Shown piece by piece: positions 1 through 5,282 of a DNA stretch of 5,282 nt. This DNA comes from Planctomycetaceae bacterium (GTDB taxonomy: Bacteria > Planctomycetota > Planctomycetia > Planctomycetales > Planctomycetaceae): assembly GCA_016795125.1 (NCBI GenBank), contig JAEUIG010000401.1, positions 1 through 5,282 of the forward strand, in the 5' to 3' direction. Under the pieces are notes generated by a model. It was not told where the DNA came from and made no database searches. It saw only the letters and a list, made by a program, of their open reading frames with translations. Position 1 is the first letter of the stretch; each line of letters starts with the position of its first letter. The translations under genes and the position numbers were made by a program.

Positions 1-947
1 TGGACAATCAGATTTCCGATCTCCAGTCTCAGCTGGCCGACCTGTCCCGTCGCCTGTCAGCAACGGAGCAGCAGCTCCAGACGGCGGGCCGGACGCTGAA
101 GCGCAGCCGCATTGTGGGTCGCGCCATTGTGGTCCTTGCCGTCGGCGCTCTGGTTGGACTGGGCACCCTGGAATCGAGTCCGGCCGCGCCGCCTGCCGGC
201 GTCCCGGCAGCCGCCAGCCTTGCAGCTCGTGTGTCGGCACTAGAAGCCAAGACGGCCGCCATCAGCGTCGTCGGGAGCAACTTCATCATTACCGGTATGA
301 ACGTCCATCTCCTCGACGGCTCCGGCGCCACCGAGAGCGACTCCGGCCTGGGCAACCTGACGATCGGTTACAACGCGTCTCGCGCGGAAATCGAGGAACC
401 GGACATTCGCACGGGAACCCACAACCTCATTCTGGGTGACTGGCACAATTACTCGGGCTTCGGCGGAATCGTGGCAGGCGCCGAAAACGAGATCAGCGGC
501 GACTACTCCGTGGTGACTGCCGGCGCCGGAAACATTTCCAGCGGCTTCTGCTCATCCGTCAGCGGCGGATCAGGCAATGACGCGACCGGCACCTTTTCGT
601 CGGTCAGCGGAGGCCGCGCCGGCGTCGCCAGCAACCTCGACGCTTCGGTCAGCGGCGGCAACGCCAACACTGCCAGCGGCACGTTCGCATCCGTCAGCGG
701 CGGCGAACTCAATATCGCCAGCGCCACATCCTCGACGGTCACCGGCGGCCTGAACAACGAGGCGTCCGATTTCAACACGACCGTCAGCGGCGGGCGCAAC
801 AATCTCGCCAGCGGCAATCAATCGACGGTCAGTGGCGGGCGCGACAATGAATCTGCCGGTACGTCATCCACCGTCGGCGGCGGACGCAGTCGGATCGCGA
901 CCGGTGAAGACGACTTTGTCGCGGGCTCGATCGCAGAGGACAATTGA
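1..947 (+). CDS. Membrane-anchored coiled-coil / YadA-head-like beta-roll repeat protein (left end at or just outside the window)
   Basis: The frame is open from base 3; 314 residues are visible, numbered here from the first whole codon. Residues 1-25 form a heptad coiled coil (I4, L7, L11, L14, L18, L25). Basic residues follow, then one hydrophobic segment at about 41-56, an Ala/Pro linker, and a second short heptad stretch at about 72-88. From about residue 138 come repeats of the form S-[ST]-V-[ST]-G-G-x-x-N-x-A-S-G, typical of YadA/Hag head beta-rolls, which usually trimerise. The end (DDFVAGSIAEDN) looks like a natural C-terminus. Inferred topology: N-terminal coil in the cytoplasm, anchor, beta-roll outside. 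A GTG at 114 could start a shorter protein, but it would drop the coil and cut into the membrane segment. The bases before residue 1 read N-t-g, so the true start may straddle the window edge. Role unknown; possibly surface adhesion or structure. Confidence 0.8.
   Translation, partial: DNQISDLQSQLADLSRRLSATEQQLQTAGRTLKRSRIVGRAIVVLAVGALVGLGTLESSPAAPPAGVPAAASLAARVSALEAKTAAISVVGSNFIITGMNVHLLDGSGATESDSGLGNLTIGYNASRAEIEEPDIRTGTHNLILGDWHNYSGFGGIVAGAENEISGDYSVVTAGAGNISSGFCSSVSGGSGNDATGTFSSVSGGRAGVASNLDASVSGGNANTASGTFASVSGGELNIASATSSTVTGGLNNEASDFNTTVSGGRNNLASGNQSTVSGGRDNESAGTSSTVGGGRSRIATGEDDFVAGSIAEDN
501..905 (+). repeat. Nine in-frame 45-bp tandem repeats (15-residue beta-roll units)
   Basis: Nine consecutive units of exactly 45 bp each encode one 15-residue rung. 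The key Val recurs every 15 residues (residues 171, 186, 201, 216, 231, 246, 261, 276 and 291 of the preceding CDS), followed by Ser/Thr-Gly-Gly in most units. At DNA level a core close to gtcagcggcgg recurs in most units. More diverged rungs of 14-15 residues lie upstream, from about 414, and one partial rung lies downstream to about 926. No unit is frameshifted, so the array is under coding selection. Arrays like this can gain or lose units by recombination. Confidence 0.85.
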
Positions 948-1010
948 CGAATCCTACGCATTGTCGGGCATGTCTTTTAGGACGGTGCCGAAAGTGCAAT
1001 GATGGACCTC

Positions 1011-1040
1011 CCCGCCAGGGCCGTTCACGGCCCTGGCGGG
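1011..1040 (+). terminator. Perfect 13-bp GC-rich hairpin, probable terminator of the upstream gene
   Basis: The arms at 1011-1023 (cccgccagggccg) and 1028-1040 are perfectly complementary, 12 of 13 pairs being G-C, around a TTCA loop. The hairpin lies 63 bases past the stop of the repeat protein and 37 bases before the mutase start, so it separates two same-strand genes. No T-tract follows on the plus strand, so it is not a textbook intrinsic terminator. It could act as a transcript-end stabiliser or a weak or factor-assisted terminator. Confidence 0.6.
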
Positions 1041-1077
1041 CATCACACCTTCGTCGCACCGCTTCTGAATCCGCCTG

Positions 1078-2427
1078 ATGCCCCGCATTCTTTCAATCTC
1101 CGGTCTCCGCGGCGTCGTCGGTGACGGCCTCGACCCGGAGTATGTCACGCGTTTCGCCACCGCGTTCGGCACGTTGTGCAATGGCGGAACGGTCGTCGTC
1201 TCGCGCGACGGTCGCAGCACCGGTCTGCTGCTCAAGCACTCCGTGCTGGCGGGCCTGCTCGCCACAGGCTGCAAGGTGATTGACGCCGGAATCGCCACGA
1301 CGCCGACATGCGGCGTGCTGGTGACTGAACTCAAGGCCGCCGGCGGCCTGCAGATCACGGCCAGTCACAATCCGAGCGAATGGAACGGCCTCAAGCCGTT
1401 CTCTCCGTCCGGGTCGGTCTTTGATGCGGCGCAGGGACAACGGCTCATCGGCCTGCTGGAGTCGGGCAAATTCGCCTCTCGTTCCTGGGATGCGATTGGT
1501 TCCGTGGAAACGATCGACGATCCGGCCGGGCCGCATATCGAGCGAGTCCTCAAACTCGTGGATGTCGACGCCATCCGCCGCCGGCAGTTCAAGGTGGTCC
1601 TCGACTGCAACCACGGTTCGGGCGGGGTCGCGACACCTGGTTTGCTGAAGAAGCTGGGCTGCGTGGTGCATGTCAGCGGACACGTCCCTGACGGAAGGTT
1701 TGAGCACCCTCCCGAGCCGCTGAAGGAAAACCTGACCGGCCTGTGCGACTCCGTCCGTAATCTCGGCGCGGACGTCGGCTTCGCCCAGGACCCCGATGCT
1801 GACCGGCTCGCGATCGTGGATGAACGCGGCGAGTACATCGGCGAAGAACTCACGCTTGGTCTCGCCGCGGATTTCGTGCTCTCCCGCCGGCCGGGGCCGT
1901 TTGTGGTCAACGGGTCCACAAGCCGGATGAATGCCGACATCGCCGCCCGGCACGGCTGTGACTTTCGGCGCAGCTACGTGGGCGAGGCGCACGTCGTCGC
2001 GATGATGCAGTCAGTCGGCGCAGTCCTTGGGGGAGAAGGCAACGGCGGCGTCATCGAGCCGCGGGTCGGTTTTGTCCGCGACAGCTTCGTGTCGATGGCG
2101 TACGTCCTCGCCGGACTCGCCGAACGCGGCGGCAAACTGTCCGACTGGGTCGCCACCCTGCCCCGCTACGAAATCGTCAAGGACAAGCTCATCTGCCCGC
2201 GAGAACGCGTTACCCAGGCCTGCGACGCCCTGCGACGCACCTTCGCCGACGCTCGCGCCGAGGAGGGAGACGGACTGCGTCTCGACTGGCCCGATCGCTG
2301 GGTCCAGGTCCGCGCCAGCAATACGGAGCCCATCCTGCGCGTGATCGCCGAGGCCCCGGACGCGCAGATCGCCCGCAAACTGTGCCAGTCGGCGATGCAA
2401 GCCGTGCGGTCCGCGGTCGGGGAATAG
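1078..2427 (+). CDS. glmM: Alpha-D-phosphohexomutase, probable phosphoglucosamine mutase (archaeal-GlmM-like)
   Basis: The predicted reaction is interconversion of glucosamine-6-phosphate and glucosamine-1-phosphate, a cytoplasmic step toward UDP-GlcNAc for the cell envelope. At 449 residues it has normal family length. All four active-site signatures are present: phosphoserine loop TASHNP (Ser96), metal loop DPDADR (238-243), sugar-binding GEGNGG (319-324) and C-terminal phosphate loop RASNTEP (412-418). The sugar loop differs from GEQSGH of typical bacterial GlmM and resembles the GExNGG form I recall from archaeal-type phosphoglucosamine/phosphomannomutases, so specificity toward mannose or glucose phosphates is possible. 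The ATG at 1078 is the first ATG after an in-frame stop at 1066-1068, and the protein opens with the expected ISGLRGVVG strand. No Shine-Dalgarno sequence is visible. The gene appears monocistronic: a hairpin precedes it and the next gene is convergent. Confidence 0.92.
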   Translation: MPRILSISGLRGVVGDGLDPEYVTRFATAFGTLCNGGTVVVSRDGRSTGLLLKHSVLAGLLATGCKVIDAGIATTPTCGVLVTELKAAGGLQITASHNPSEWNGLKPFSPSGSVFDAAQGQRLIGLLESGKFASRSWDAIGSVETIDDPAGPHIERVLKLVDVDAIRRRQFKVVLDCNHGSGGVATPGLLKKLGCVVHVSGHVPDGRFEHPPEPLKENLTGLCDSVRNLGADVGFAQDPDADRLAIVDERGEYIGEELTLGLAADFVLSRRPGPFVVNGSTSRMNADIAARHGCDFRRSYVGEAHVVAMMQSVGAVLGGEGNGGVIEPRVGFVRDSFVSMAYVLAGLAERGGKLSDWVATLPRYEIVKDKLICPRERVTQACDALRRTFADARAEEGDGLRLDWPDRWVQVRASNTEPILRVIAEAPDAQIARKLCQSAMQAVRSAVGE

Positions 2428-2431
2428 CGAG

Positions 2432-2483
2432 GGCCTCGGGTGGCCCAGACGCTCGCGTCTGGGCGGCGCAGCCGCAAGAGGCC
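2432..2483. other. Compound stem-loop element in the convergent gap, possible bidirectional terminator or dispersed repeat
   Basis: A perfect 9-bp stem (gcccagacg at 2443-2451 with 2456-2464) closes on a CTCG loop. Just downstream a 5-bp stem (2463-2467 with 2471-2475) overlaps its last two bases. An outer 6-bp helix (ggcctc 2432-2437 with gaggcc 2478-2483) encloses both, giving a possible three-way junction. It begins 4 bases after the mutase stop and lies 83 bases past the stop of the convergent methyltransferase, so it could end transcription from both sides. There is no T-tract. The rest of the gap (2484-2566) shows nothing I can interpret. Confidence 0.5.
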
Positions 2484-2566
2484 GTTCCAGGACACTTCAA
2501 CACAAGCGCCGTGCAACATCCACAAGCATCGTCGTACTCGTTTTGTCATTCCGCCAACAACGACGC

Positions 2567-3475
<909 letters not shown>

Positions 3476-3483
3476 TCAGCGAG

Positions 3484-3488
3484 CCTCC
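3484..3488 (-). promoter_or_regulatory. Strong Shine-Dalgarno for the methyltransferase
   Basis: The minus strand reads GGAGG, 8 bases before the ATG at 3475, which fixes that start. It is the clearest ribosome binding site in the window; the mutase, phosphoesterase and PLP-enzyme genes have none as clear. Confidence 0.8.
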
Positions 3489-3579
3489 GTGCGGTGGGCG
3501 AAGTGAACTCCGTGCATCCTGTGGAGTCGCGAGCGCGGAGTCAACCGGGAGGGGCGAAGAGACAGAGGGAAGGAAGACG

Positions 3580-3621
3580 ATTGCAAATTGCAAAATGAAC
3601 ATTGCAAATTGCAAATTGGGG
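3580..3621. repeat. Heptamer tandem array, consensus attgcaa (six units)
   Basis: Six 7-bp units in register: four exact attgcaa copies, one variant (aatgaac) after the second, and a diverged last unit (attgggg). The array lies in the 182-base gap between the methyltransferase start and the phosphoesterase stop. It is locally A/T-rich in a GC-rich window. It is preceded by a purine-rich stretch (3547-3580, only three C). I see no open frame here with gene-like character. Confidence 0.85.
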
Positions 3622-3649
3622 AGGACTTCAGTCGATGCCAGAACTGCCT

Positions 3650-3698
3650 CCTGCCCCTCAGCCCTGGCCCCTAGACCCTAGACCTTCAACCTCAGCCC
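3650..3698. repeat. Heptamer tandem array, consensus ctnnncc (seven units, two exact ctagacc)
   Basis: Seven 7-bp units share a ctnnncc-like pattern, with ctagacc repeated exactly at 3671-3677 and 3678-3684; the flanking units are diverged (cctgccc, ctcagcc, ctggccc, ttcaacc, tcagccc). The array starts exactly 70 bases after the attgcaa array, so both share the same 7-bp phase. On the minus strand it runs into the 3' end of the phosphoesterase gene and supplies its last residues and stop. Confidence 0.65.
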
Positions 3699-4185
3699 CA
3701 TTCACCGGGACGATCTCCGCCGTCCGAGTCTCCGTGTCCAGCATCGCCACAGTCGGGTTCCCGAACGTCCACCCGCTGGTTTCCCCCGGGTTGATCCACA
3801 GCCGGCCGGCATCGTCGTGCCAGAGGCGCGGTTTGTGGGTGTGGCCGCAGACGCCGATGTCAAACGGCTCGTCGAACCCGCGGAACTGCCGCTCCATGTG
3901 AACCAGCACCACCCTCGTCGTGTCGGGCAGCACATACAGCGCTGGCGCGTCACGCAGCTGACCAACAATCCGCATCCCGGCCAGCAGGCCCGGCCGGTTC
4001 CCCTCGTTGTCGCCAAAGCAGCCGTAAAACGGGCACTTGAGTTGCCGCAGCGGCGGCACGGCGAACGTCGACACCAGGTCGCCGGCGAACAGAACGCACT
4101 CGCACTCCCGCGCGTTGAACAGCGCGACCACCTTGCGGAGGTTGTCGAGGTGGTCGTGAACGTCTGCAAAAACGCCGACACGCAT
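3658..4185 (-). CDS. Calcineurin-like metallophosphoesterase (YfcE/MJ0936 type)
   Basis: Predicted soluble two-metal phosphodiesterase of 175 residues, close to the usual length for this small family. The metal ligands are all visible: D8 and H10 in FADVHD, D36 in AGDLV, N60 in GDNEGN, H96 in LVHM, and H115/H117 in GHTHKP. INPGETSG (131-138) matches the conserved glycine-rich turn near the end of the fold. The ATG at 4185 is preferred because the protein then opens directly with the first strand and the DxH motif (MRVGVFADVHD). The frame stays open upstream to 4299, but that stretch is a heptamer repeat plus the 3' end of the next gene. There is no clear Shine-Dalgarno. Residues from about 163 to 175 (GAEVEGLGSRGQG) are encoded by a tandem array and are probably not part of the fold. 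The in vivo substrate cannot be read from sequence. Confidence 0.9.
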   Translation of the reverse strand: MRVGVFADVHDHLDNLRKVVALFNARECECVLFAGDLVSTFAVPPLRQLKCPFYGCFGDNEGNRPGLLAGMRIVGQLRDAPALYVLPDTTRVVLVHMERQFRGFDEPFDIGVCGHTHKPRLWHDDAGRLWINPGETSGWTFGNPTVAMLDTETRTAEIVPVNGAEVEGLGSRGQG

Positions 4186-4193
4186 AGGGGAAT

Positions 4194-4221
4194 TCCCAAA
4201 CACGAAACTCGAAATCCGAAA
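4194..4221. repeat. Heptamer tandem array, consensus nncgaaa (four units)
   Basis: Four 7-bp units in register: tcccaaa, cacgaaa, ctcgaaa, tccgaaa. On the minus strand this reads as a tttcgga/tttcgag-like run ending 8 bases before the phosphoesterase ATG, so it takes up the place of that gene's 5' leader. Read in the phosphoesterase frame it would give an RFRISSFVFG-like string, which I regard as translated repeat, not protein. Confidence 0.75.
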
Positions 4222-4222
4222 G

Positions 4223-4250
4223 CGGTTCAACGTTGAGCGTTCATGATTGA
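4223..4250. repeat. Heptamer-periodic array, consensus nnnttsa (four units), with inverted repeats
   Basis: Four 7-bp units, cggttca, acgttga, gcgttca, tgattga, begin one base after the previous array. Because ttca and ttga alternate, the segment also contains palindromes: tcaacgttga at 4227-4236 and a 6-bp stem with a TGAT loop at 4238-4253. It lies just past the stop of the small membrane protein, so it could also fold as a weak 3'-end hairpin. The units are more diverged than in the attgcaa array. Confidence 0.55.
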
Positions 4251-4273
4251 ACGACGTCAGCAGAACGATGCGA

Positions 4274-4591
4274 TCAGCCAGAGACTTCGCTTGTCGCACT
4301 GGGCGAACTTGGGGACGTCGGAACGCTTCGTCGCACCTGCATCCCCCAAGCGGTCATTGACACGACAAGTGCAAGGGCGAGAGGAATGCTGATCCACAGA
4401 ACAATCCTCTCCGTGATGGCGACGATCTCATCGTGTGCGTCATCGCCGTATTCGATTCCGTAGTCGGTGAGATCGGAATACATCGCCGGGGTCGCGGTAT
4501 ACCATCCAATCCCCCACAGCCCAGCGACGATCGAAAACCCCAAGCAGATTTCGAACACGGTTCGACTTGAGAACAACACCCGCTGCGTCAT
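4274..4591 (-). CDS. Small membrane protein with two predicted transmembrane helices, function unknown
   Basis: From the ATG at 4591 the product is 105 residues. Hydrophobic segments lie at about 12-31 and 63-84, separated by a strongly acidic loop (residues 40-61, with YGDDAHDE). A Ser/Pro-rich, polar C-terminal tail follows. Positive residues (R4, R10; R87, R88) at both ends suggest both termini are cytoplasmic with the acidic loop outside; this is inference. I do not recognise the family. The frame is open to an ATG at 4726, but those extra 45 residues have no membrane or domain character and would overlap the start codon of the divergent PLP-enzyme gene. The 4591 start has a GAGG five bases upstream. 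It could be co-transcribed with the phosphoesterase 88 bases downstream, although repeats lie between them. Confidence 0.65.
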   Translation of the reverse strand: MTQRVLFSSRTVFEICLGFSIVAGLWGIGWYTATPAMYSDLTDYGIEYGDDAHDEIVAITERIVLWISIPLALALVVSMTAWGMQVRRSVPTSPSSPSATSEVSG

Positions 4592-4724
4592 GAAGACCTC
4601 GAGAAGCGATTGATCCGCTCGCGCGACAGGTCCACGCGCCCCAACAGCATGGCGGCTACCTGATTGTTCCCTGCCTCCAGCCACAATAGACTGCCTCTTC
4701 GTGGTACTCAATCGGAAATCGTTC
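4592..4724. promoter_or_regulatory. Divergent intergenic region, presumed promoters for both flanking genes
   Basis: These 133 bases separate the membrane-protein start (minus) from the PLP-enzyme start (plus), so promoters for both must lie here or inside the genes. I cannot identify a convincing -35/-10 pair; ttgttc at 4664-4669 followed by an A/T-containing stretch near 4684-4690 is only a weak plus-strand candidate. No riboswitch (for example SAM-type) or operator palindrome is recognisable. Confidence 0.4.
4597..4600 (-). promoter_or_regulatory. Probable Shine-Dalgarno supporting the 4591 start
   Basis: The minus strand reads GAGG five bases before the ATG at 4591. It is modest but better placed than anything before the alternative ATG at 4726. 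Confidence 0.45.
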
Positions 4725-5282
4725 ATGCAATTCCAGACTCGTTGCGTTCATACCGGCGTCGACAAGGACACACAGTTCAACAGCGTCATTACGCCGATCT
4801 ACCAGACTTCGACGTTCTACTTTGACGATCTGCAGTCGCCGCCGCAGTTCGACTACACGCGCAGCGGCAATCCGACCCGCACCGCCCTCGAAGAGAATCT
4901 GGCCTCACTGGAGGGTGGCACGCAATGCCGCGCGACGTCGACCGGGATGTCGGCGATTGCCGCCATCATGCACCTGTTCCAGCCGGGCGACCACATCCTC
5001 GCCGGGCACGACACCTACGGCGGCACGTTTCGGCTGCTCAACAACGTCTACAGCCAGCGGGGGATCCAGATTTCGTTCATCGACATGAGCGACCTCGACA
5101 ATCTCCGCAGGGAACGCCGGCCGAACACGAAGGCCATCTGGATCGAGACCCCGAGCAACCCCCTGCTGCGGGTGTACGACATCGCCGGCATTGTCGGCGT
5201 CGCTGCGGAAACCGGCGCCCTCACCATCGCCGACAACACGTTCCTGTCGCCCTACCTGCAGCGTCCGCTGGAACTCGGCGTC
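4725..5282 (+). CDS. Cys/Met-metabolism PLP-dependent enzyme (cystathionine gamma-synthase/lyase family), 3' end missing
   Basis: The first 186 residues of a protein that is usually about 380-400 long. It belongs to the fold-type I PLP enzymes of transsulfuration, which make or cleave cystathionine or related thioethers in the cytoplasm. Family landmarks: ITPIYQTSTF (22-31); YTRSGNPTR (44-52), which binds the cofactor phosphate of the neighbouring subunit; STGMSA (72-77), whose Gly-Met backbone holds the phosphate; Tyr98 in HDTYGGT, which stacks on the PLP ring; ETPSNP (141-146); and Asp170 in ADNTF, which pairs with the pyridine nitrogen. The Schiff-base lysine lies beyond the window. The ATG at 4725 gives the typical MQFQTRCVHTG opening. 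No clear Shine-Dalgarno. Synthase, gamma-lyase, beta-lyase and methionine gamma-lyase cannot be told apart from this half. Confidence 0.93.
   Translation, partial: MQFQTRCVHTGVDKDTQFNSVITPIYQTSTFYFDDLQSPPQFDYTRSGNPTRTALEENLASLEGGTQCRATSTGMSAIAAIMHLFQPGDHILAGHDTYGGTFRLLNNVYSQRGIQISFIDMSDLDNLRRERRPNTKAIWIETPSNPLLRVYDIAGIVGVAAETGALTIADNTFLSPYLQRPLELGV

Noticed and set aside
114..947. GTG at 114 as start of the repeat protein
   Set aside because: The frame continues upstream with a regular coiled coil to the window edge; starting at 114 would leave the membrane segment at the very N-terminus without its coil.
1093..1992. Long minus-strand open frame (299 codons) antisense to the mutase
   Set aside because: The plus-strand mutase has all four active-site motifs; the antisense product has no recognisable feature.
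2432..2483. tRNA-like cloverleaf
   Set aside because: At 52 bases with a 6-bp outer helix and only two inner stems, it lacks the tRNA acceptor, anticodon and T-arm layout.
3580..3621. CRISPR array
   Set aside because: The units are 7 bp and contiguous with no spacers; no cas gene is present.
4186..4299. Upstream extension of the phosphoesterase to an ATG at 4299
   Set aside because: The extra 38 residues come from the heptamer arrays and the 3' end of the membrane-protein gene; the fold begins exactly at the ATG at 4185.
4592..4726. Upstream extension of the small membrane protein to an ATG at 4726
   Set aside because: It would overlap the start codon of the divergent PLP-enzyme gene, adds featureless sequence, and lacks the ribosome binding site seen before 4591.

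Overview
The window (5,282 bases, GC-rich, protein-dense) looks like an ordinary stretch of bacterial chromosome, most likely from a planctomycete or close relative. That placement rests on recall, not a search: the left-hand protein (coiled coil, one membrane anchor, YadA-like 15-residue repeats), the DPPFNIGYDYD-type DNA methyltransferase, and the short 7-bp tandem arrays between genes all match what I remember of that phylum. I see no phage, transposase, integrase, CRISPR array, tRNA or rRNA.

Left part, plus strand. A gene cut by the left edge (1-947) encodes a membrane-anchored beta-roll repeat protein. After a strong GC-rich hairpin (1011-1040) comes a complete alpha-D-phosphohexomutase (1078-2427), probably a phosphoglucosamine mutase of the archaeal-like type, with every catalytic motif present. 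A 139-base convergent gap holds a compound stem-loop element (2432-2483).

Middle part, minus strand. In transcription order the genes are a small two-helix membrane protein (4591-4274), a YfcE/MJ0936-type metallophosphoesterase (4185-3658) and a solitary beta-class DNA methyltransferase (3475-2567). The gaps between them hold four short tandem arrays, all with a 7-bp unit but with different unit sequences. They sit tightly on both sides of the phosphoesterase gene, and one of them encodes its last residues and its stop codon. This is the most unusual structure in the window.

Right part, plus strand. A Cys/Met-metabolism PLP enzyme (cystathionine gamma-synthase/lyase family) starts at 4725 and runs off the right edge. 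It diverges from the small membrane protein across a 133-base gap.

The genes do not form an obvious pathway. Cell-wall amino-sugar synthesis, sulfur amino-acid metabolism, DNA methylation and phosphodiester hydrolysis simply lie side by side. I found no evidence of a new multi-gene system. The points worth following are the heptamer arrays, the repeat-encoded protein tail, the structured convergent intergenic element, and the lone methyltransferase with an altered cofactor motif.
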